NCBI GenBank assembly: GCA_003527885.1
Contig: DPWB01000271.1
Coordinates: forward strand, 1 to 7,698
Length of the DNA stretch: 7,698 bases
Reading direction: 5' to 3'
Source: Candidatus Competibacteraceae bacterium
Lineage (GTDB): Bacteria > Pseudomonadota > Gammaproteobacteria > Competibacterales > Competibacteraceae
Within the stretch, counting starts at the first letter, position 1. Every line of letters starts with the position of its first letter. Positions 1-7,698 of the stretch are shown piece by piece. The notes beneath the pieces are model-generated. The model did not search any database. It saw only the letters and a list, made by a program, of their open reading frames with translations, and was not told the DNA's origin. The position numbers were made by a program, and so were the translations under genes.

Positions 1-30
1 GTTGCCGATGATGGGATCAACGTCGCTCAT
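1..30 (-). CDS. Start of a leftward gene, 5' end only (unidentified)
   Basis: On the minus strand an ATG at 28-30 opens a frame reading MSDVDPIIGN up to the window edge. It is preceded by a very good Shine-Dalgarno sequence, AGGAGA (complement of 38-43), spaced 7 nt from the ATG. That is why I treat it as a genuine start despite only ten visible codons. The gene is divergent from the eIF-2B-like gene at 111, with an 80-nt gap that must contain both upstream regions. Ten residues are too few to assign a family, so no function is given. Confidence 0.6.
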   Translation of the reverse strand, partial: MSDVDPIIGN

Positions 31-110
31 GGCGGGGTCTCCTGGCTGACAAAGGGCGCGGGCTGATCGGCGCCAAGGTTATTTTTAAGCCTATGTTGGA
101 ATTTTGAGCA

Positions 111-986
111 ATGAGTCCAGCAGAATTCAACCAAAAAATCACGGAAATTCGCGAGGACCGGGTTCGGGGGGCCAGCGAGCTGGCGCGTGGCTGCTTGGCG
201 GTTTTGGCGCAAGCGGCCCGCGAACTGCCGGCCGAAAGCGTGGCGGAATGGCAGAAACGACTGTTGCAACTGTCCGCTGACTTGGCCGAAACCCGGCCCA
301 GCATGACGCCGGTCGGTAACCTGCTACGACGCTGGAACGAAGGTCTGGCGGTCGACGCCCGTTCGAATTTGCCGGTAGCCCGTCGCTCGGCCGCCGGGCG
401 GGCGGAAGGGTTGATCGAACGCTCGCGACGGGCTGTCGCCGACTGTGCCGCCCACGCCGCCCGCTTGCTGGGGAGCGGACGGCCCATCATGACCCACAGC
501 TTCAGTTCCACCGTGCTGGAAACCTGCCGGCTGCTCAAAGATCGAGAGTTACGGATGATCGTGACCGAATCGCGACCGCTGGAGGAGGGGCGGCGGCTGG
601 CGGAACAGCTCTCGGCCTGGCGGGTGCCGACGGTGTATGTCACCGACGCGCAAATGGGCCTGTTTGTCGCGGAGGCTGCTGCGGTGTTGGTCGGAGCGGA
701 CAGCGTGCTGGCGGACGGTGCGGTTCTCAACAAAGCGGGAACTTATTTGTTGGCGCTGGCGGCGCGGGAGCGGGGCGTGCCGTTTTACGTCTGTTGCGAG
801 AGTTTCAAACGGCGCGCGGCGAGCGATCCTCCATGGGTGTTGGAGGAGATGGCGGCCACCGAGCTGGGCGTACCGCTCTGGCCGGAGGTGACGGTCAGAA
901 ACGTCTATTTCGAGGTGACGCCGGCGCGGCTGGTGAGCGCCTGGATCGATGAAACCGGCGTGCGCCAGTCCCGCGAAAACCAATAA
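111..986 (+). CDS. eIF-2B alpha/beta/delta-like (MtnA/R15P isomerase superfamily) protein
   Basis: The 291-residue protein has the architecture of the eIF-2B regulatory subunit / methylthioribose-1-phosphate isomerase (MtnA) / ribose-1,5-bisphosphate isomerase superfamily. A helical N-terminal domain (about residues 1-120) is followed by a Rossmann-like C-terminal domain. Family motifs visible are IMTHSFSSTV (126-135), VTESRPLEEG (151-160), VTDAQMG (177-183) and GADSVLADG then NKAGT (195-211). At the place where MtnA and archaeal R15P isomerase carry the catalytic Cys (THC) this protein has Ser130. At the Asp of the MtnA NGD motif it appears to have Ala204. It may therefore bind a sugar phosphate or nucleotide without the known isomerase chemistry, or use another reaction. 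Bacteria have no eIF2, so a translation-factor role is unlikely. The start is the only well-placed ATG, but the SD is weak (GGA at 98-100). It stands alone, divergent from the gene at 1-30 and convergent with acs. Family is fairly sure; function is unknown. Confidence 0.8.
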   Translation: MSPAEFNQKITEIREDRVRGASELARGCLAVLAQAARELPAESVAEWQKRLLQLSADLAETRPSMTPVGNLLRRWNEGLAVDARSNLPVARRSAAGRAEGLIERSRRAVADCAAHAARLLGSGRPIMTHSFSSTVLETCRLLKDRELRMIVTESRPLEEGRRLAEQLSAWRVPTVYVTDAQMGLFVAEAAAVLVGADSVLADGAVLNKAGTYLLALAARERGVPFYVCCESFKRRAASDPPWVLEEMAATELGVPLWPEVTVRNVYFEVTPARLVSAWIDETGVRQSRENQ

Positions 987-1018
987 AAACCCGGCCTTCT
1001 CGGGGGTGAAGGCCGGGT
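983..1018 (-). terminator. Rho-independent terminator of acs
   Basis: A perfect 11-bp inverted repeat (989-999 with 1008-1018, loop of 8 at 1000-1007) is GC-rich. Read on the minus strand it is followed by a run of T residues (complement of 985-988, extending from the final stem base). It begins 37 nt past the acs stop codon. On the plus strand the stem is followed by CAAGATTACC, with no T-run, so as an intrinsic terminator it serves acs. The U-tract covers the TAA stop codon (984-986) of the convergent gene, so the two transcripts overlap here. Confidence 0.88.
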
Positions 1019-1055
1019 CAAGATTACCGCATCGTTATGATTATAAGCGCTCGCG

Positions 1056-2993
<1,938 letters not shown>

Positions 2994-3002
2994 TACCGCA
3001 GC

Positions 3003-3009
3003 TCTCCTT
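3003..3009 (-). promoter_or_regulatory. Ribosome binding site of acs
   Basis: The minus strand reads AAGGAGA here, close to the consensus, with 9 nt to the ATG at 2991-2993. It fixes the acs start. It lies in the 89-nt gluQ-acs gap, so acs is translated independently of gluQ. Confidence 0.85.
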
Positions 3010-3069
3010 TGGTGAAGGTTTATAAGGAATTGATGCGAGGCGGGCGACGATGCGCTGCGTTCGCCGCTG

Positions 3070-3092
3070 GTGGTCTTTATTTTCTAGACCAC
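3070..3092. repeat. Inverted repeat across the gluQ stop codon
   Basis: GTGGTCT (3070-3076) and AGACCAC (3086-3092) form a perfect 7-bp stem with a 9-nt AT-rich loop that contains most of the gluQ stop codon (3084-3086). Neither strand has a T-run after the stem, so it is not a normal intrinsic terminator. It could stabilise the 3' end of a processed gluQ transcript, or be chance. Confidence 0.4.
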
Positions 3093-4070
3093 GTCCTCGG
3101 CCTTGTCTATAGCTCGACGATCCGATTCCTGGTGGCCGGATGGCGCGTGGCGCGCCACGGCGGCGTCCAAGCAGCGGCGAGAGGGGGTGGTCGGCACCGT
3201 CGCCAAGCGCCAATGTTCGAGCGCCCAGGCCAGAATCGTCGCCGGTGGTTCCCGCCGCAAAGCGGGCGGCGGCGACTGTCCGAGAAAGTCGAGAGCGGCC
3301 CACAACAGGGGCGATGGGTCGAGCGGGTCGAGCGGGGTCGCGCCGGTTTGCTTGCTCAGCTTGCGGCCGCGTCGGTCGGTCGCGACCGGCAGGTGAGCGT
3401 AACGCGGCGTCGGCAGGCCCAGCACCTGTTGCAAGTAGATCTGCCGGGGCGTCGAGTCCAGCAAGTCGCGGCCGCGCACCACTTGGGTGACGCCTTGGGC
3501 GGCATCGTCCACCACCACGGCCAACTGGTAGGCGAACAGGCCATCGGCGCGCCGGATCGTGAAATCGCCCACGTCGTCCGCCAGGCGCTGACGGTAGTCG
3601 CCTTGCACGGCATCACGGAAGATCAGCGGGGTGTCGGTGACCCGCAGCCGGATGGCGAACGGGCGGTCGGCGTGGCCGAGGCCGGCGCGACAACGGCCCG
3701 GATAGACCGGGCTGCCATCGCGGGCGCGCGGGTGGTTCGCCAGTTCCCGCCGGCTGCACGTGCACGGGTAGGCCAAACCGGCATCGAACAGTCGCTCCAG
3801 GGCGGTTTGATAGGCGTCCGTCCGGCGGCTTTGGTAGAGTACGGAACCATCCCAGTGCAAGTGATACCGGTCCAGCGCCCGCAAGATCGCTTCGGCCGCG
3901 CCGGTCCGGGCGCGCTGCGTATCCACGTCCTCGATGCGGACCCACCATTCGCCGCCTTGTTGGCGGGCTTCCAGAAAACTGCCCAGCGCGGCGACCAGCG
4001 AGCCAAAATGCAAGGGGCCGGTCGGCGAAGGCGCGAAGCGGCCGCGCGGGGGCGACGCGGAGCCTGGCAT
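3084..4070 (-). CDS. gluQ: Glutamyl-Q tRNA(Asp) synthetase
   Basis: GluQ (YadB) is a truncated glutamyl-tRNA synthetase paralogue with no anticodon-binding domain. It activates glutamate and attaches it to the queuosine at position 34 of tRNA(Asp). From the ATG at 4068-4070 the protein has 328 residues. RFAPSPTGPLHFGS (11-24) holds the class I HIGH-type signature as HFGS. The zinc site Cys103-x-Cys105 with Tyr123-x3-Cys127 is complete, and KLSKQ (237-241) is the KMSKS-type loop. The frame stays open upstream to an ATG at 4181 inside dksA. I chose 4070 because family homology begins just after it and the longer start would overlap dksA by about 50 nt; its SD is weak. It follows dksA by 59 nt, the same order as in E. 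coli. The roughly 30-residue charged tail after residue 298 makes it longer than the E. coli enzyme (about 300). Confidence 0.95.
   Translation of the reverse strand: MPGSASPPRGRFAPSPTGPLHFGSLVAALGSFLEARQQGGEWWVRIEDVDTQRARTGAAEAILRALDRYHLHWDGSVLYQSRRTDAYQTALERLFDAGLAYPCTCSRRELANHPRARDGSPVYPGRCRAGLGHADRPFAIRLRVTDTPLIFRDAVQGDYRQRLADDVGDFTIRRADGLFAYQLAVVVDDAAQGVTQVVRGRDLLDSTPRQIYLQQVLGLPTPRYAHLPVATDRRGRKLSKQTGATPLDPLDPSPLLWAALDFLGQSPPPALRREPPATILAWALEHWRLATVPTTPSRRCLDAAVARHAPSGHQESDRRAIDKAEDVV
3146..3159. repeat. 14-bp perfect palindrome in the gluQ 3' end
   Basis: CGTGGCGCGCCACG is a perfect 14-bp palindrome lying in the part of gluQ that encodes its extra C-terminal tail. I see no second copy in the window. 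In such GC-rich DNA it may be chance; no function is assigned. Confidence 0.4.
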
Positions 4071-4129
4071 GAACGCCGCGCTCGGAGCGTGGTCGGATCC
4101 GCCGGCTGGCGCATCGGCCGAATGGGCGG

Positions 4130-4558
4130 TCAATTTCCTTGTTTTTCGCGAATTTCTTCCAGCATCTTGCAATCGATGCATAAGTTGGCGGTCGGTCGGG
4201 CCAACATGCGCGGCAAGCCGATCTCCACGCCGCAGGCTTCGCAGTACCCGTAATCTCCGCTCTCGATCTGGGCCATCGCCTCGTTGATTTTCTTGATGAG
4301 CTTGCGTTCGCGGTCGCGGGTGCGCAGCTCCAGACTGAATTCTTCTTCCTGGGTGGCGCGGTCGTTGGGGTCGGGGAAGGTGGCGGATTCGTCCTGCATG
4401 TGGTTGACGGTGCGATCCACTTCGTGAAGCAGGCTTTCTTTCCAGTCCATCAGGAGCTTGCGGAAGTGAGCCAACTGAGCCTCGCTCATGTAGGGTTCGC
4501 CTTCAGCGGCCTGATACGGTGCAGGCGTTTCCTGAGCGAGGGGATGGGTGGCGGCCAT
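4130..4558 (-). CDS. dksA: RNA polymerase-binding transcription factor DksA
   Basis: DksA inserts into the secondary channel of RNA polymerase and, with ppGpp, represses rRNA promoters and activates amino-acid promoters in the stringent response. The 142-residue protein matches E. coli DksA (151 aa) closely from YMSEAQLAHF (23-32) onward. The coiled-coil tip Asp63-Pro-Asn-Asp66-Arg-Ala68 keeps the two aspartates and alanine needed for activity. The zinc finger is Cys106-x2-Cys109-x17-Cys127-x2-Cys130, so this is the four-cysteine form rather than the cysteine-poor DksA2 type. The C-terminal helix ends IREKQGN. The frame is open further upstream to 4687, but the ATG at 4556-4558 is preceded by GGAGGG at 7 nt and matches the family length, so the upstream 43 codons are rejected. 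gluQ follows 59 nt downstream, probably as one operon, with no terminator visible between them. Confidence 0.98.
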   Translation of the reverse strand: MAATHPLAQETPAPYQAAEGEPYMSEAQLAHFRKLLMDWKESLLHEVDRTVNHMQDESATFPDPNDRATQEEEFSLELRTRDRERKLIKKINEAMAQIESGDYGYCEACGVEIGLPRMLARPTANLCIDCKMLEEIREKQGN

Positions 4559-4565
4559 TGCGATT

Positions 4566-4571
4566 CCCTCC
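4566..4571 (-). promoter_or_regulatory. Ribosome binding site of dksA
   Basis: The minus strand reads GGAGGG, 7 nt before the ATG at 4556-4558. It decides the start of dksA in favour of the 142-residue form over the longer open frame. Confidence 0.88.
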
Positions 4572-4689
4572 AAAATGGAACAAACCTCAGTGGCGGAGCC
4601 AGCCGGAAATCCGTCCGCCACGCGGCTGGCGTCGAACGTCGGAGACGCCATCTCGGAAAATGTACAGCAGACGATTTCTGATGGCAAAA

Positions 4690-4718
4690 ATTATAAATTT
4701 TGGAGCCGAAAGGCTTTA
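4690..4718 (-). promoter_or_regulatory. Candidate sigma-70 promoter for dksA(-gluQ)
   Basis: The minus strand carries an exact TATAAT (complement of 4690-4695) within an AT-rich island. At a 17-nt spacing the -35 position (4713-4718) reads TAAAGC, a poor match to TTGACA. A start about 7 nt after the -10 element would give a 5' leader of roughly 120 nt before dksA. The poor -35 suggests dependence on an activator, or that the match is partly chance. Confidence 0.45.
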
Positions 4719-4870
4719 TTGGCCGCCTCGGCTCGAACGCGCGCGGCGGACGGCGTGCGGGCCGCGCGGCCGCCGGAAACTTTACCCGTGAGGGAAGTTC
4801 CCAATAGCTCTGGAAGATCGGTTGTTGGAACGGGCGAGAAGGCCGGCGCTCCAAGCGGTTGCACTGTGGG

Positions 4871-4899
4871 TTTATCGCCATCCTGGCCGTCGTTATAAT
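4871..4899 (+). promoter_or_regulatory. Candidate sigma-70 promoter for sucA
   Basis: An exact TATAAT lies at 4894-4899. At the optimal 17-nt spacing the -35 element is TTTATC (4871-4876), matching TTGACA at three of six positions. It faces sucA, and no other hexamer upstream of sucA is as good. Transcription would start near 4906, leaving a leader of about 230 nt. The weak -35 is compatible with control by an activator, but no binding site is recognised. Confidence 0.5.
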
Positions 4900-4905
4900 C
4901 GAGGT

Positions 4906-5134
4906 AACCGAGCTATCCGCGCCTGATTCCCGCACGGGGACCAAGGTTTCGGCCCGCCTGACCCCCGCGCCGCCGAAGCGGGACAGAGGTCGCGGGTTTC
5001 CGAACGAACGTCCCCGCCGGACCCCGGCGCTGGCCACCCAGGGTAGCCGCCTGCTTTCCAGTCGCCTCAGGAACAGATCGCGCCCATGACCGTCGGGTAT
5101 GGGCATCCGCCACCATTGAGGAGTCAAGAGTCGA
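4906..5134 (+). promoter_or_regulatory. Probable structured 5' leader of sucA
   Basis: If transcription starts at the candidate promoter, sucA has an untranslated leader of about 230 nt. Several hairpins can be drawn by eye. One pairs 4946-4953 with 4972-4979 (8 bp with one G-U, loop of 18). A tight one pairs 5015-5020 with 5024-5029 (6 bp, loop of 3). One pairs 5082-5087 with 5099-5104 (6 bp, GCCCAT/ATGGGC), with further pairing inside, and ends 13 nt before the sucA SD. No T-run follows any of them, so there is no evident attenuator. I cannot match it to a named RNA family. Confidence 0.35.
5118..5123 (+). promoter_or_regulatory. Ribosome binding site of sucA
   Basis: GAGGAG lies 11 nt before the ATG at 5135-5137, a little further than the usual 5-9 nt. 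No better-spaced site exists, and the SucA N-terminus matches the family from this ATG. Confidence 0.7.
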
Positions 5135-7698
5135 ATGAGCACTCTCATCGAGCAATTCCGCCAAAGTTCGCCTTTGTTCGGCGGTAACGCGGCGTTTATC
5201 GAAGAACTCTACGAAAGTTTTTTGACCGACCCGGAATCGGTCAGCAACAACTGGCGGCGGTATTTCCGCGACATGGAGGCCCAAACGCGAGGCACCCGCG
5301 ATGTCGCTCACGGTCCGATTCGCGACTCCTTCGCGCGTCTGGCGCTGCAACCGCAAGCCGGCGCGGGCCGGGCGCAGGCGCTCAGTCCCCATACGGCCGA
5401 GAAACAGGCGGCGGTGTTGCGCATCATCAACGCCTACCGGACCCGCGGGCACAAAGCCGCCGACCTCGATCCCCTGAAATTGCGCGACCGGCCGCCGGTG
5501 CCGGAACTCGACCCCGGCTACCACGGTTTGAGCGAGGCCGATATGGAAGCCTCGTTCAACACCGGCTCGCTGGCGGCGCCTTCGCAATGGACCTTGCGCG
5601 AGATCATGGACCTGCTGCGCGATGCCTACATCGGCCCGGTCGGCTCCGAGTACATGCACATCAACGAGACGGCGGAAAAGCGCTGGATTCAGAAGCGGCT
5701 GGAAGGCCAGCGCGCCCGGCTCGACCTGACCGTCGGCCAGCGTAAGGAGCTGCTGCACTGGTTGGTGGCCGCCGAGGGTCTGGAGCGCTACCTGCACACC
5801 CGCTACGTCGGCCAGAAGCGCTTTTCGCTGGAAGGCGGCGAAAGCCTGATCCCGATGATGGACGAACTGATCCAGCAGGCCGGCGCGCGGGGAATTCAGG
5901 AAATCATCATCGGCATGGCCCATCGCGGCCGGCTGAACGTGCTGGTCAACATCATCGGCAAGTCGCCGGGCGAACTGTTCGACGAGTTCGAAGGCAAGCG
6001 CCGGGTCGGCAGCACCGGCGACGTGAAGTACCACCTGGGTTTTTCCTCGGACGTACAAACGCCGGGCGGCGCGGTGCACCTGGCGCTGGCCTTCAATCCC
6101 TCGCATCTGGAAATCGCCAACCCGGTGGTCGAAGGCTCGGTGCGCGCCCGGATGGAGCGGCGGCGCGAACCCGGCGCGGAAGCCCCGCCGTTCAACTCGG
6201 TGCTGCCGCTGCTCATCCACGGCGACGCCGCCTTCGCCGGCCAGGGCGTCAACATGGAAACCTTGCAGTTCTCGCAGGTGCGCGGCTACCGCACCGGCGG
6301 CACCGTGCACATCGTCATCAACAACCAGATCGGCTTCACCACCAGCAACCCGCTGGACACGCGCTCGGCGCTGTACTGCACCGACGTGGCCAAGATGGTG
6401 CAAGCGCCGATTTTCCACGTCAACGGCGACGATCCCGAGGCGGTGCTGTTCGTGACCCGGCTGGCGCTGGAATACCGGATGACCTTCAACAAGGACGTGG
6501 TCCTCGACATGATCTGCTACCGCCGGCTGGGCCACAACGAGGCCGACGAGCCCTCGGCCACCCAGCCGATGATGTATAAAAAAATCCGGGCGCGAAAGAC
6601 CACCGCCGCCCTGTACGCCGAGAAACTGATCGGCGAGGGCGTGATCGCCGAGGCCGCATTCCAGGACATGCAGGCCAAATATCGCGCCGACCTGGACGGC
6701 GGCCGCCAAGTGTCCCGCCCCACGTTGCCGCACGCCAAAGGCCCGTATTCGATCGACTGGTCCCCGTTCACTCACGAGGACTGGAGCCTGCCGGTCCCCA
6801 CCGCCGTACCGCTGGAGACCGTCCGCGAGCTGTCCGGCCTGTTGCTCAAACTGCCCGAAGGCTTCGAGATGCACCCCCGCGTCGCCAAGCTGATGGACGA
6901 CCGCCGCAAGATGGCGGCCGGCGCGTTGCCGCTCGACTGGGGTTTCGCCGAAAATCTGGCCTACGCCACGCTGCTCCAGGAAGGCTATCAGGTGCGGGTT
7001 TCCGGCCAGGATTGCGGGCGCGGCACCTTCTTCCACCGCCATGCGGTGCTGCACAACCAGAAGGATGGCACCAGCTATGTGCCGCTGATGAACCTCTATG
7101 CCGGCCAGCCGAACTTCATGGTCATCGACTCTATCCTGTCCGAGGAAGCGGTGTTGGCGTTTGAATACGGCTACGCGACCGCCGAATCGAACGGCCTGAT
7201 CATCTGGGAAGCCCAGTTCGGCGATTTCGCCAACGGCGCCCAGGTCGTCATCGACCAGTTCATCTCCTCGGGACAGACCAAATGGGGTCGGATGTGCGGG
7301 CTGGTGATGTTGTTGCCGCACGGTTTCGAAGGCCAGGGGCCCGAACATTCGTCGGCCCGGCTGGAGCGTTACCTGCAACTGTGCGCGGAAAACAACATGC
7401 AAGTCGTGGTGCCATCGACCCCGGCCCAATGTTTTCACATGCTGCGCCGGCAGATGAAGCGCGGCTTCCGCAAACCGCTGATCGTGATGAGCCCCAAGAG
7501 CCTGTTGCGGCACCGGCTGGCGGTGAACGCCTTGGAGGATCTGACCGAAGGAAGCTTTCAGGAACTCATCCCGGAAACCGACCCGCACGATCCGCAGCGG
7601 ATCACCCGGCTGGTGGCGTGCGGCGGCAAGGTCTTTTACGATCTGCTGGAAGCGCGCCGCGAGCGCAATTTGGCGCATGTCGCCATCATCCGCATCGA
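5135..7698 (+). CDS. sucA: 2-oxoglutarate dehydrogenase E1 component, 3' end outside the window
   Basis: SucA is the thiamine-diphosphate-dependent E1 subunit of the 2-oxoglutarate dehydrogenase complex. It decarboxylates 2-oxoglutarate and passes the succinyl group to lipoyl-E2 (SucB) in the TCA cycle. The window holds 854 codons of a protein that has 933 residues in E. coli, so roughly 80 C-terminal residues are missing. The N-terminal segment FIEELYESFLTDPESV (21-36) is the E1o-specific helix region. GMAHRGRLNV (260-269) carries His263, equivalent to the substrate-binding E. coli His260. The ThDP/Mg site is HGDAAFAGQG (362-371) with Asp364, plus INNQIGFTTS (395-404). CYRRLGHNEADEP follows, then SGQDCGRGTFFHRHA (623-637) and EAQFGDFANGAQ (692-703) of the pyrimidine-binding domain. 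The frame is intact to the edge, ending in VAIIRI. sucB and lpd would be expected downstream but are not visible. Confidence 0.98.
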   Translation, partial: MSTLIEQFRQSSPLFGGNAAFIEELYESFLTDPESVSNNWRRYFRDMEAQTRGTRDVAHGPIRDSFARLALQPQAGAGRAQALSPHTAEKQAAVLRIINAYRTRGHKAADLDPLKLRDRPPVPELDPGYHGLSEADMEASFNTGSLAAPSQWTLREIMDLLRDAYIGPVGSEYMHINETAEKRWIQKRLEGQRARLDLTVGQRKELLHWLVAAEGLERYLHTRYVGQKRFSLEGGESLIPMMDELIQQAGARGIQEIIIGMAHRGRLNVLVNIIGKSPGELFDEFEGKRRVGSTGDVKYHLGFSSDVQTPGGAVHLALAFNPSHLEIANPVVEGSVRARMERRREPGAEAPPFNSVLPLLIHGDAAFAGQGVNMETLQFSQVRGYRTGGTVHIVINNQIGFTTSNPLDTRSALYCTDVAKMVQAPIFHVNGDDPEAVLFVTRLALEYRMTFNKDVVLDMICYRRLGHNEADEPSATQPMMYKKIRARKTTAALYAEKLIGEGVIAEAAFQDMQAKYRADLDGGRQVSRPTLPHAKGPYSIDWSPFTHEDWSLPVPTAVPLETVRELSGLLLKLPEGFEMHPRVAKLMDDRRKMAAGALPLDWGFAENLAYATLLQEGYQVRVSGQDCGRGTFFHRHAVLHNQKDGTSYVPLMNLYAGQPNFMVIDSILSEEAVLAFEYGYATAESNGLIIWEAQFGDFANGAQVVIDQFISSGQTKWGRMCGLVMLLPHGFEGQGPEHSSARLERYLQLCAENNMQVVVPSTPAQCFHMLRRQMKRGFRKPLIVMSPKSLLRHRLAVNALEDLTEGSFQELIPETDPHDPQRITRLVACGGKVFYDLLEARRERNLAHVAIIRI

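Larger units (their letters stand above)
4559..5134. other. Divergent dksA-sucA intergenic region
   Basis: This 576-nt stretch has no gene I can support. The short open frames in it lack Shine-Dalgarno sequences or family resemblance and look like random GC-rich frames. It holds the dksA RBS and upstream region (4559 to about 4720), an AT-rich island at 4685-4702 in otherwise GC-rich DNA, a middle part (about 4721-4870) with nothing recognisable, a sucA promoter candidate (4871-4899) and the probable sucA leader (about 4906-5134). Confidence 0.8.

Noticed and set aside
1..66. Possible end of a rightward gene reading to a TGA at 64-66
   Set aside because: The frame is open only for the short visible stretch. 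The minus-strand start with a perfect AGGAGA at 7 nt is the better explanation of this DNA.
55..86. GGCGC/GCGCC stem followed by a T-run, like a weak terminator
   Set aside because: The stem is only 5 bp with a 10-nt loop, the T-run is displaced by 7 nt, and no rightward gene ends just before it.
3019..3024. TATAAA on the minus strand just upstream of acs as a possible -10 box
   Set aside because: There is no plausible -35 hexamer at 16-18 nt, so it is too weak to call as a promoter, although an activator-dependent acs promoter here cannot be excluded.
3316..3333. Two direct copies of the 9-mer GGGTCGAGC in gluQ
   Set aside because: It encodes the repeated Pro-Leu-Asp in PLDPLDPS just after the KLSKQ loop. 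A two-copy in-frame repeat is ordinary coding variation.
4859..5089. 76-codon plus-strand frame with a hydrophobic start, beginning at a TTG
   Set aside because: There is no Shine-Dalgarno sequence, it overlaps the sucA promoter candidate, and after about 15 residues it turns into an Arg/Pro-rich random-looking sequence.
4913..7678. Minus-strand open frame of about 920 codons opposite sucA
   Set aside because: It is exactly antisense to SucA, which has all its catalytic motifs, and it crosses the sucA leader. The low-complexity composition is typical of a GC-rich shadow frame.

Overview
The window is about 7.7 kb of GC-rich, densely coding bacterial chromosome, apparently from a gammaproteobacterium. 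The evidence is the dksA-gluQ gene pair, a DksA almost identical in its core to the E. coli protein, and an E. coli-type SucA and Acs. Codon use and GC content look even throughout. I see no insertion sequence, phage gene, CRISPR array, tRNA or rRNA. The genus cannot be fixed; an environmental lineage such as the Chromatiales, Methylococcales or Competibacter-type groups is a guess.

Layout from left to right. Bases 1-30 hold the first ten codons of a leftward gene that leaves the window. Diverging from it, bases 111-986 (+) encode a stand-alone eIF-2B/MtnA-superfamily protein that lacks the catalytic cysteine of the known isomerases. It converges on acs (acetyl-CoA synthetase, 1056-2993, -). 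A strong intrinsic terminator for acs sits in the short gap between them, and its U-tract overlaps the stop codon of the eIF-2B-like gene. Upstream of acs on the same strand lie gluQ (glutamyl-Q tRNA(Asp) synthetase, 3084-4070) and dksA (4130-4558). dksA, gluQ and acs are therefore co-directional, with gaps of 59 and 89 nt.

A 576-nt non-coding region (4559-5134) separates leftward dksA from rightward sucA (2-oxoglutarate dehydrogenase E1, starting at 5135 and cut off by the window end after 854 codons). It carries a consensus TATAAT element facing each gene. The one facing sucA implies a structured leader of about 230 nt.

The genes are central housekeeping functions: stringent-response transcription control (DksA), tRNA(Asp) queuosine modification (GluQ), acetate activation (Acs) and the TCA cycle (SucA). 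Acs supplies acetyl-CoA to the cycle in which SucA works, but nothing in the sequence shows co-regulation. I found no convincing new multi-gene system. The points most worth checking are the altered active site of the eIF-2B-like protein and the long sucA leader.
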